NCBI GenBank assembly: GCA_023512835.1
Contig: CM042090.1
Coordinates: 23,588,148-23,652,147 of the forward strand
DNA: 64,000 nt
Source of the DNA: Taxillus chinensis
Lineage: Eukaryota > Streptophyta > Magnoliopsida > Santalales > Loranthaceae
Direction of reading: 5' to 3'
Shown: positions 10,380 through 21,800 of the stretch, piece after piece
How the letters are laid out: each line of letters begins with the position of its first letter
How positions within the stretch are numbered: position 1 is the stretch's first letter
The notes under the pieces: generated by a model
Databases searched by the model: none
Told to the model about the DNA's origin: nothing
The model's input: only the letters and a program-made list of their open reading frames with translations
Made by a program: the position numbers and the translations under genes

Positions 10380-13300
10380 AATTAATTGCATTATTAATTA
10401 ATTGTTCCACATTACAGTACTTGAATTTGGATCTTCAAGTGTGGTGGAGTCATTAATACGGTATCAGTCATGACCACGCTTTTGATGTGGATCGCGCTTG
10501 CCAATATTTGGATAGGTTCTTCGTTATTATCACTCCTTTTTCACTTTTTTAGTAATAGATTGATATCTCTTAAAGGCGGTGCGGTGGAGAGAAAAATGAA
10601 AGTTGACGGAAATGAGGTGCGAGTGGAGTGGAGAACCCAACACTAATTGAGTGCTATATGATGAAGAACTTTTCCCCCTAGGTGAAATTGCTTTAGATAT
10701 TAAATAAATTAATTAGTCTCAGATAATTTGTTTTTATTTTGAAGCAGCAACAATTACATAGTGTCTGGTAAGTAGCTAGTGTGCAATTGTTTTCAAGTAT
10801 ATATTTGGTTTGTGCAGGATGCGAGTGGCCTGGGCTCCTAGGTCCTAGGTAGGGGCAAAAGGAAAAAAAAAAAAAAAAACCTCTGTTTTGTTTTCAATAC
10901 ATGATTAATTATATATATATATATATTAGTTTGTAAGACTAACAAAAACACGTTTTCATTAATGGATTAGACACATTTCAAAGACGCAATGCCTCAAATC
11001 TTTAGCTCTCTAGTAAATTTAACAGAACACTTAACATATCATCCTACACAATCAATTGGGATTAAAATTTTAATATGTTAAAAAGCAATTAATTAATATG
11101 AATAACCAACGTTAATAATGATAAACGCACACCAGAGTGATGATGTTATTTATTTTTACATTAATTTGGCATCATTTCGCGATTTGAGATGCAATGCATA
11201 ATTTAATTCTATATTGCTTTAAATAAATATTACATAAGTTTAATTGCTCTTTCTAAAGATAAATTAAAATTTTAAGTAAAATTAAACAATTTAAACTAAA
11301 TAAAAACAAAGTATAAGAATACGATAACCCAGTGACATGTTAATTTGCTGGATAAATTTAAACATGCGGTTGTTAAATAATACAAAGGAATATTAACACC
11401 AGGGTTTTTATTAATGTTACATCATTCGAATCAATTGAAGAAAGAAAATAATACACTTTAGCCCAAATACAAATAGGCTAATATATAAAGGAAACTAATA
11501 AGTAAATGACTATCATTTACAAGTAAAGATAAAGAAACTAGGCATGTTAACATCCTCTTCAAACTTACGTTAAAGCAGCAACAATAACAACATCGATTGC
11601 CAACTAAAAAAAAATTAATAATGGGAAAAATACGACTTGATAAATAAATATGCAATCTACATAAAAGGAGAGATAAAGTAAATTAAGTAATGGTGTCATG
11701 CATGATGCTGGTCTCAATGTGCTTAGTGTGTTTGTGAACATATTGTGAGCAATTATAAAAGGCAAGGAATGAGAAACAATAGATTATTTCTTATTCTTCT
11801 AAGAAATAAGAGCATCACCAAAAAAGAAAAAAGAGGGGTTCAAAAATAAATATAAATTTGCACCAGCCCACAGCTCTAAGCTGTAGTGTATATAAAATGA
11901 GCAGATTAGGCATAAGGAAAGAACAAAGACCTTTTCTCAAACATAAGAGCGAGCGATCGGCCAAGGACAACTCCTGAAAATTGAATTACGAGGTTAGTTG
12001 GGATGTACGGTTTCTGTAAAATATGCACTGTTTTCCTAAAACTTTTTGAATCTGATTCACCTTATTGATTCCTTGACTTCCTATACTTTCTTATCTTACG
12101 TAAGAACCTATCCAACACCAAATACCAACAGCAATAACAAGAGAACCAGAAAGTGTAAAAAGGAGGAGCGTTTAAAAGTATTCGAGATGCAACATAGAAA
12201 ATAAATTTAAAAAAAACCACACAACCAAGCCTCCTCGGAAAAAAAAATAGCCAAAAACTACAAAAACAAAGCGGAAGCAAGGAAAGCCTGTTCCAAGTAT
12301 ATCCATAGCTTAAGGTAGGCCTATAAAATGAGCTGGCATATAGCTAAAAGTTTTGTTAAGAGCGAGCGATCGGGCCAAATTTATCTCCATTAATTAATTA
12401 CGTTATATGAACGGTCTAATAAAATATGCATGTAATTAAATATTTAATCTGATTACTATATTATTCCTAGACTTCCAATATGCTTATCTTACGTGTTTAA
12501 CATACCACCTCCATTTACCAAAAGCAATAATAATTATTAAGAACAATATTAATTGCATAAAGGAGGCCCGTAGACGAGAGGAAGAAAAGGCCACACAACC
12601 CAAGAATAATCGAAAAAATCCTAAGAATTAAAAGGAACGCCTTCGTATATCCATTTGGGGCCTATTCTCGCATATAGTTAAATTGTTACTCAAATTTATA
12701 TATCTCCATTAATTAATTAGCTATATGAAAAAGTCTAACAAAATAATTAATTAAATATAAATTATTGTTTAGCTTTAGCATATTCTAATGTGTCACATTT
12801 GCCTCAAACTTAAAACTACAAGCTCCCTGTTGCCTCCCGATCCCAGCGGTGGCCTCCTTCCCGGCGACACCTCCCTCTCTAGCGGCGCCCCCCCTCAATG
12901 ATCCAACCGAACCAATAACAGCATCCATTTCTCTCTCAACTTGAATCGTCAAGGCTGTTCGCCAGTTTGTTCTTGCTGATTAATTAGAAGCGCGACAACA
13001 AGGCCCTCAGCCCACAGCCTCCCGTCGTGCGACCCTCTTAATTTGTCGTGGAGGTTAGTTTGAAAAAATAATAAAATTTAAATATAAGTATAACATTATA
13101 CTACCATTAACAAATTAATAATATAACTTTAATTAAGTTAACATTATAATCTAGATTTTTAGATTAAGTTAAGTTAATTTAATTTAGAATTTTTTTAATT
13201 CACTAATTTTTTTTAATATTCAATCTAATGATTAATTTTTAAATTAAATATTAAATTGATACAAAAATTACCTAGTGTTAAGCTAAGCTTACTTTTCACC

Positions 13301-13855
13301 AAATTCGAAAAAGTGATAGATTGGTGGCCAGGTTTTTTTTTAATAATTTTTTAAAATATAATATGACAAAAAGAAAATTTTATCTTTTTAATATAATTTT
13401 ATTTTTAATTTACTAAATACTTATTATATATTTTTAAAATTAAAATTACTTTTAAAATTATTTTTTTATCAAATATTTACATATTTATTTTTATACTATT
13501 TTATTTTTCTTGCACAACCAAAAATAGTTTCTTTTAAAAATATAATATTATCAAAAAATTATTTAAAATTATTTTTAAAAATTATTTTGGTATTAGCCGT
13601 TAAAAACAATTTCTTCAATGTCAAATTATTTAAAATTATATTTTAAAATTATTTCAGACATTTATTTCTCTTTCAAAAAAAAACGATTGTAAAACCCAAA
13701 CAATACCGAAACTAAATCAAACCAAACCACAACAAGCTAGCTGCCCATTATTTAGGAATTAGGATGTACTTAATCCGGATACATCATAATTAAACACGAA
13801 GTCCCACTACTATATATATATATGGATCCAGAACCTTCATATTCAATCCATCATT
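10380..13855. other. Spacer between the two MADS genes
   Basis: AT-rich, no gene found. A degenerate repeat array is at about 11880-12790. A C-rich patch at 12830-13050 has no convincing reading frame. 13060-13730 is very AT-rich. A short TATATA run at 13811-13823 is downstream of MADS copy B. Confidence 0.6.
11880..12790 (+). repeat. Degenerate tandem repeat, 2.5-3 copies of about 340-415 bp
   Basis: Copy 1 starts near 11886, copy 2 near 12315 and partial copy 3 near 12655. Shared blocks in order: tataaaatgag, taagagcgagcgatcgg, a (t/c)cttatcttacgt block (12088 and 12483), ccaa(a)agcaataa, a caca(a)cc(a/c)aa block, then cgtatatccat. A fainter relative may lie at 11550-11600. Confidence 0.7.
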
Positions 13856-14623
13856 TCAATAGAACCCAGTCCGATATCCATATCCACGCTGGACGTGATT
13901 AGTTCCGCCGCCGGTGCTGCTGCTGCCTGGCTGATCTGCTGCATCACTGTTCATGTATCCGCCGCGGCCCCCGGCAGCGGCATTGCTGTTTTCGATGGGT
14001 AGTCCAAACGGAAACTGCCCAGCCTGCATAAAGCTTTGCTGTCCAATCTGAATCTGCTGCTGCTGCTGCTGCTCAGACAGCGCAGCCGCCGCTGCAGTGT
14101 CGGCCTCAATCCTTTTGTTTATCATGCAGCCGGCCACCTTATTGGTGAGGTCGTCGACCATACTCTCTAGGCGCCTGACGTCCGCCTCCGGCATCTCGTC
14201 TACCGGCACCTCCCACCACTCCGGCGCAGACTTGGACGACTTGGCTTTCCGCTTCAGCGCTTCCGCGTACTTCTTGCCGGCCTCGAGCTGCCCCAGAACG
14301 TTGTTGTACTGCTGACTGAGCTCGTGGATCCGGGCGCGGCGGTGGGACTCCACGAGGTGCCCGGTGGTGTCGGTCCCACCCGGGTTGTCCTTGTTCATGT
14401 ACCGGTTCAACACCGACTCCAGGCATGGGTTTCCGTACGAAAACGCTTTCCCGGAGGGGGAGAAGACGATGATGGCGATCTCCGTGCCGCAGAGGGTGCT
14501 TAGCTCGCTGGCCTTTTTGTATATCCCCGACCGGCGTTTTGAGAAGGAGATCAGCCGGTCCTCCTCATCATCTATCATCTTCATGGCAATTTTTTGGCGA
14601 CCTTTCGTTTGCTTCGGCTCCAT
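13856..14623 (-). CDS. Type I (M-alpha) MADS-box protein, AGL62-like, copy B
   Basis: 255 aa, single exon, same strand as copy A 3.6 kb away and clearly its paralogue. The start at 14623 (MEPKQTKGRQK) is chosen over an in-frame ATG 31 codons upstream, whose extra residues look like translated leader (MYIYVCGVC). The MADS domain is at residues about 7-75 (SFSKRRSGIYKKASELSTLC, FSPSGKAFSYG). EWWEVPVDEM sits near 135-144, followed by a helix. Unlike copy A, it has a glutamine-rich stretch near residues 185-198, encoded by a CTG/CAG repeat at 14057-14072, and a longer Gly/Asn/Ser-rich tail ending in YGYRTGFY. A TATATATA run about 85 bp upstream (14706-14713) is a plausible TATA box. The likely role is a seed or endosperm transcriptional regulator; that is family knowledge and not visible here. 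Confidence 0.92.
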   Translation of the reverse strand: MEPKQTKGRQKIAMKMIDDEEDRLISFSKRRSGIYKKASELSTLCGTEIAIIVFSPSGKAFSYGNPCLESVLNRYMNKDNPGGTDTTGHLVESHRRARIHELSQQYNNVLGQLEAGKKYAEALKRKAKSSKSAPEWWEVPVDEMPEADVRRLESMVDDLTNKVAGCMINKRIEADTAAAAALSEQQQQQQIQIGQQSFMQAGQFPFGLPIENSNAAAGGRGGYMNSDAADQPGSSSTGGGTNHVQRGYGYRTGFY

Positions 14624-14739
14624 GCTAGCTACTGTCTGTGGAAGGAACCCAAAATGGAGCGAGAGTGAAAGGCTGTGTAGGTTTTCTACACACACACCAC
14701 ACACATATATATACACACACGTTTATTTTTGTTGGGTAT

Positions 14740-17700
14740 GAATGAATGAAATGTAGTGTTTTTTTGGCTTGCCCTAATGGCATGTGTGAGCGTGTGATTT
14801 GAGTATTGGCTGTTTTGGTTTACTTAAGTACAGGAGACTAATTAGAAGTAGTGGAATTATTACTACGTGTTATAATTAGGCTACCATATTGATACGAATT
14901 TGCTTCCAAATAGGGAGTCATTGACATCTTAATTAATTAATGCGCTACACTCACTTAAGATATTGAGACGAAGAATATTTCAAACAATATATGGCCGAGT
15001 TCTTAATTTATCATCAATTTGTTTTTCAGTTTTCGTGACAGGATTCTTGGAAGTTTGGAAAGAAAATAAAAATAAAATTACAGCATGTTATTAATTTACA
15101 TAGGTCACATCATTTTAATTAGAGATTTAGAGTCAATTAACTAAATATTTTCTTTTCATGCATGATGTAAAATTGGGTATGCATATTAAATTAATTACGA
15201 AGTTGGAATAATATATTTCCAAGATGAATGTAAATGATTAATTTAAATATATCACAAATTTATTAGCTTATATATAATTATAAATTTTAACTTGAGTCAA
15301 TGTAGTGTAGTCCTACATTTATTAAATTTTCTATTTAAATATAATAATAACTAATTTAATATTAATGTTCTTAGGCCAAAACTTTAACCTGGCAAAGAGG
15401 TGTCTGCACGTGAGCAAATTAATAGGTAATATGGGTGTGGGCAAATTTGCATAATTTCTATTTAATTATATATGTAGCTAAACACCATGCCCGTGTCTGC
15501 TTGCAGATGTGCATGGGCGTCCCCTTGTTTTTTTTTTTTTTTTTTTTTTAAATTTCTATATTTGATGATATATGTGTATTTTAAAAACTATAATAAAAAT
15601 TGCAAATAGCAAATAACAAAACAAAAAAGAAATAAAATATAATACTCATGTGTATGATATAATAGTACTGTATATTAAGTTTCATAAATAAAATTATTTT
15701 TAATGTAATATACGCATATTAATAAATGTGTGTAATTACTATGTATATGTATGCATTTTTAAATGAATATATATATATATATTATGTATTTTTTATAAAT
15801 AAATTTTATTTTTAATATAATGTATGTGTGTGTGTGTATATATATCAACTTATATTATTTTTTTTAAATTATTCTTTAAAATATGAGGTGTCCATGCATG
15901 GGTGCCCACATGCCAGCCACATCATAATATGGCCAAAGTTCGGGTGCCCACAAGCACGGGATTTCGTCCGGCGGCCTTACACAAAACATGTTCGATTAAT
16001 TTATGGTTGTGGACGATTTGTGGTTCCCGATCGGGACAAAGGGTGAGGGCGATAGGGACACGCCGTTTAGTCCTCTACCCTTGTCTTCCTATGGCTAGCG
16101 TGGTGGCCGGCGTTCAGATTTGAACCAACAGAAGAAAACGTGAAAAAGAAGAAAATTAAAATTTTTGTTTAAAAAAATTTAATAATTATTAAAGTATTTT
16201 AATAATTTATTCAATATATTACTTTATTTATCAAACAAACATAATAAAAATAATAAATTATTTTATTTCGATTCTTATATTTAATTTGTTAATTCAATTT
16301 TTTTCATGCCTATCAAACATTCTAAACATTCTATCAGACATACACGCATAGTATACCTATTAATAATAACACCATTGATAATATAAATAAAATAACAATA
16401 AACAATAAAATGGAAATGGAAATTATTGACCTGCTTTTTTTGTTAAAAATTATTATTGTCAGATCTATTATGTAAATTTTTTTGGCCCTTTTCCAGCGTT
16501 ATACATTATAACTTTTAACTCTTTCCAAATCAAAATTTGTATACATCTAAAAACAATATGAATAATATATAACTTTTTTTAGGCAAAATATAAACAACAT
16601 TGAAAACAAACATGAAAAACGGTAATAATAATAATAATAACACCGACTCAAGTTTTTATTATTTTTTCATTTGTCTTTTCAATTTTTATTTTTTGCTTTT
16701 TTTTGCTTTTGCTTTTTTGTTTTGTTTTGGTTTTAATTTTTTTAAGAAACCGAAATTTATAATAAATGAACAGAAAATTTGAAATATTTAAACGAGCAAT
16801 AATATTTAATTCGGATAAAATGGAATTTAATAATAGTAGGTATATCTGAATTTGAAGAAGTTGGCTTTAAAATGATTTTAAATCAAAAGTTTACTGTTTT
16901 CTGCATCTTTATTAATAATTTTTTATTTCTCGCTTGGCTTGGGAATGGAATAAATTCATCAATAATAAATAAATCAAATGACTTTGATAGAATAAATAAA
17001 AAGTTAGCATGTTATGTAAAATATTATATAGAGTTTTAGTTTTTATCACGAAACAATTTACTTCGGCTTTACAATTCAAACATCAATATTAATCAGTTCA
17101 CGTCAAGGATTCGATGTTAAACCATTCATTCATGAACATGTACTTTTTTCTTAAAATAAAGTTATGCTAAATCACTCTGTTTAAAAATGTTTGATAGAGA
17201 CCATAAGCAAATGAAAAGCCAGTAGAAGTATAAAATATAAAATACTTTGAAAAAAAATATTGATAGTAATACATGTGGAGTCAATGGAAAAAGAATCACA
17301 TTCCATTTATTCTCGATAAAAATAGTTATAAAAGGAAATTTAAAAATATTTATAACATTAAATTTAAACTTAAAAAAATAAAATAAATTTTAAAAACAAT
17401 AATGAAACTGAGCTGTTTGAAAATTAAATTCTAACATTAATTAGTTTTAAATTTATTGAGATTTATACTTTTAAAAAATAATCACACCTACAATCATATG
17501 AAGTCAATCATATCAACCACTAATGCATGACAATTATACTGTAAGATTGCATATAACAGTATGCTAAACTGAATAAATTGAGTATCCCCTGCATAAAAAA
17601 AAAATTGTTTTAATAAAATCATAAATAGTACTAGGTACAACCGGCATTGCAATATTTTTACGTTCACGGGTAACATGGAATAAGCCACATCGTATTTTTT

Positions 17701-18480
17701 TTCACGATTCGGTGCGCCCAGGATCATCAATCAAGCATAAGTCGAGCAAAGGCTTGAGCATATGCGCTCGGAGCCACCCTGCTCAAGGAGTGTTGGAGCT
17801 TGAGGCTTGAGTAGGCGTTGAGCAAGGGCTTAAGCATATGCACTCAAGCCATCATGCTTGAGACATGCTCGAGCATCGAGCAAGCATCAATTAGGCATCA
17901 ATCATTCCTTTCACAATCATATCTACGAGTTTATGCGTTTTGTCAAGTGTAATTTACGACAAAAAACTTCAAACGACCATAACTGTGCGCACAATTGTTC
18001 GATTTAGGTTTATTTTTTCGATTTGTAGGTATTGACAAAAGCTACAATGTCTAAATACCCGTAGGGGGTTTGTCGCTCTCAAATTTTCAAAAAATGCACT
18101 TTTTCGTTTTTAAATTTAGATCTTATGCCATGTTCTACATTCTCCTATCCATATGTTCCATTTGAGGCTCCTCCCTACCTCTCCCACTCTCTTTTCTCTA
18201 TCTCACATGTGGTACGTTGTGCGTTAAATTTTAAGTAATTTTACTGACATGATAATTATCACATAAAACGCAACCGGAATAAAAAATATCGGTTACAAAT
18301 ATTATTTTTCAAAAATCATTACATTGAATAAAAAAAGTAAAAAAAATATTAAAAGAATGCATAGATTAATTAGTCACGTGCAGTCGCAAATCATGATTAA
18401 TTACATAATTTTCGATTGCGTTTTATATAATTAATAATCTAATCTAATAGGATTTTTTTAAAAAAAAAATCACCATCAAT
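14740..18480. other. AT-rich intergenic region
   Basis: No gene seen. It holds a poly-T run of about 24 (15527-15550), short TA and TG runs near 15765-15845, a GC-richer patch at about 15890-16120 without a convincing frame, and the second copy of the dispersed repeat at 17727-18275. Confidence 0.6.
17727..18275 (-). repeat. Dispersed repeat, copy 2 (inverted relative to copy 1)
   Basis: The reverse complement of this segment follows copy 1 (8455-8945) block by block. It is somewhat longer because the CTCGAG/GCTTGAG-rich part is expanded here (several ctcgagc/gcttgag words between 17750 and 17885). Confidence 0.75.
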
Positions 18481-18499
18481 CCACACTTAGCAGACAACA

Positions 18500-18820
18500 C
18501 CACCCGCCGTCTCCAGTCCTCCCCCGTCAGAGCGTATAATCTCCACAAAAATACGACCCTCCTTCTCCGTCTGCGTTCAAATCTTCGCTGTTTATTTGTT
18601 GCCATTTCGAACCCAAATTGATTGAAATCATCGAAGTAGAAAAACAAACAAACACCCACATCGCTAATCTCGTTCAAACTTTTATCTCGATTGAGAACTG
18701 TCCAGTTCCCAAAATCCCAAATTTCCAATTCAAACGATCGAAAATCCTGATTTTTTTATCAGGGTTTTGGTTCGTTGGAGGATATTTTGGGTCGTTGTCG
18801 CATGATCTGTCGAGGGTGCG
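18500..18820 (+). promoter_or_regulatory. 5' leader of the membrane protein gene with an overlapping uORF
   Basis: Pyrimidine-rich leader-like DNA. The only upstream ATG I find (18802) opens an 11-codon frame ending in a stop at 18835-18837. It is in a different frame and overlaps the main ATG at 18821. The transcription start is not determined. Confidence 0.45.
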
Positions 18821-21800
18821 ATGTTGGAATCGAGTGACGGCAGTTGCTTTCCAAAGCCGTTGCTGGCCGTCAATGTTTGTCTTGCTTGCATCGATTGTTC
18901 CATCGCCATTGTCGCATTTTTTCAGGTACTTGTTCCTTTTCTTTTTTATTTGAAAACAAACGAATTTTAAGTCATTGAAGTTGGGTATTGCTTGGTTACT
19001 CTTAATGTTAAATGTGGACTTTTTTTTTCTTCGTTTCACTCTCTTTTATGTGATCCGAGAGATGGGTATTGTTCTCCACCCCTCCCCTCCTTTTTTCTCT
19101 CTTTTCCTGGATGAGAATGGAGAAGATAAGTAAAAATTGCAACGTTCGTTCGAATTCTGAAATTGGCTTGGTTTATATTAATTTATTCTTATTTAGATGC
19201 CTGTTTCCCGTTCCTGTTCCTGTGTTGGAATCGTAATCACCTGACTTTCATTTGTTAGTGAAACACTAGTAAGTCAAACCAGTGATCCGAAAATATGATT
19301 GGCAGTCGAAACCATTAATTCGAAAATTTTCAGTGATGTCATTTGAATGACAATTATATGGTCTCTGTTTATTTTATTGTATTTTAAGCTATGAGGTCTG
19401 CCATTTTTGTATGATTTTGATGCTTTTAACGGCCTTATAAGTCAGCCAGCCTCACTGGAATATTTTTTTGTACTGTGACTGCCATCATCAATGCTGCCAA
19501 CTCCATTGCCCTTGCTGCTTGCCACTGTTTTTCACTACCGTGGCAGGAGATTTGGGTGTGTTTGTGTGTTGGGGGATGTTAAGGTTAAGAATATACCTCA
19601 TTAAGAATATTTTATATATATCTGAAGACTGAAAGAAAAAAATTGGCACTGAGCCCACAGTTTTAACTTTAAGTTGTTTAACTTGCCACACACCCTAAAT
19701 CAATTATTTCTAATTTAAGTTTGAATGTGAGCAAATTTATTGTGTATGAATATTTATGGTGTTTGAGTTGTTGCTTGGAAAATGAGAAGGCTTACTGTTT
19801 TCATTGTTGCACCAGTTATTAAGGCTTCACTCGAGAAGTTCACAGTTTTCTTGGACTCGCCAGAAGGTATGTGAATTGTTATTCCTCTCTCTCTCTCTCT
19901 GTTTGAAGATTTGTCATCTCCTCACAGTTTTTGTCCAACTTTGTTCATCTTTTATAGAGATTGGCTAGCAGTGTGGCCATTGCTCACTGTTCTTTTACAT
20001 TGTTGAAGAAATCTATATTGCTTCTAAATTTAATACTTTTTTAAATGGTATAATATTATGAAAGAGTCTTTATGTTCAGCTTTTGGGTGATGGCACCAAG
20101 TTTGATAGTTTATATGGCATTCATCAGTATTCATGTCACCCTTATACTTTCTTTCATCATTTTATGGAATTATTTGCTTCATCCTCCGGTGTCAAGTTAT
20201 ATGTCACTTGCATGTGTGGAGATATCTAAGTGACTAATAAATATGATATTACTTCGTATTTATAATGAATCTCAACTATGTTTTGTTAAGTGTCTTTATT
20301 GTTATATGTTGTCAAACTACTTATTATGATTCCTAAGAGTTCGGATGCAATTCTGAAGTAACATTTGTTAGTTTCAGTCTGAGATATTGTTACAGTTGTT
20401 GATACAAATGAATTTCATCTTGCAGGTGTTCCATCTATTGATTGGATCTTCTAACATGGGTAGGAATTCTTTTTTGTGTTGTGTTCCCAATTCTGCTGAA
20501 CTTGTCAAACTTTACTAAAAAATTCTGTGGTCATGCATTTTTTTTGTAAATGTTAGTCATCCTTTGGTCATGCATTCTATTTCTCATCTTAGTCATCCTT
20601 TAGTCATGCACTTTTATCTAGTAGTGGAGGTTCATGTTTTTTCACACATTTTTGATGCAGAGGGGTTTACTCATTGTTTAGTAACTCTGACTGGGTGTCA
20701 TAGTTTTTAAATTGAAATGTAAGAGAGCCTGCAGCCATTCATAGTGGGTTTTGTTGGACTGTAGGAATTCAGGATACGTTAACTTGGTTGTCAATCATAA
20801 CAGTTGTATTTGGTTCTTGTCGTTACCTACTGATGTCATAGTATTGAATATTGATTCTATTAAGCAACGTTAGCTAAACTTTTACTTTGAATGCTACCTT
20901 GGATTTCAAATTTGGGTTAGATAAACTGTGGCTCTATGAAAGAATCACTGGGACACCAAATTTTCCTTTAAACTTTAAAGCAAATCTAAATCATACAATT
21001 GACTCACTGCATTTATTAGGCTAATTAGAGCTATCATATGTACATTGGTGTTTAAAAAAGTTTCGATATGTCTGAAGTCTTCTTATCTCTTTAATGCCAG
21101 TTATGATGGCATGTTTGGATTTCGTTTTAGACTTATTCTTAATTAGGTCATCATGTTGCCTGGACTCCAAACCTTTCTTTTCCCTAAGAAGCTGCACCAC
21201 AGACTTAGACCATCTGGTTTCAATCAGTAGGTAGAATAATAATAGTGAGAGGGAAAGGGATAAATTTAATGAAATGTATGTAAATTTGAATAAGGTTTTT
21301 GTGAGCATAATCTGAATCGTAGAATGCCTTATTTTTGAATGTTAAATTAGATCCTGCAATTCAAGTACACAATCTTTAATGCAACTCCATCATTTGGGGT
21401 ATAATAGATGTCAGAACTTGAAAATTCCCGATGTTTTATGTGTGCTATAGATGTCAGAGCTTGAAAATTCTTCTATTTTGTTAACTATTGTCATCTTTGA
21501 CATCACTATCATTGCATGCAGCACTTTGGTGGTATCTAATTTTATCTGGTTTATATTTGATTATATGGTTGCATTTTGATTTTACTCATCATATTTCTTC
21601 TCTATGAAGGTTACTTGTTTTACTTTGTATTTACCCTTATTGCTACTTGTAAGAGATGGCTCTGGTGGTCAGCGTCTTGCGGCTTTATATTCATGGGTAA
21701 TCATCCTCTAGTTATGAACGATGACTGTCTGTTTGCATTATGAATCAATGGTATACTAATGTTCTGAAAATTTTGCTTGCAGCTTGCCCCGAAGTATTGT

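Noticed and set aside
12062..12280. 72-aa minus-strand ORF in the tandem array
   Set aside because: Not preserved between the array copies and rich in Phe/Cys from AT-rich DNA.
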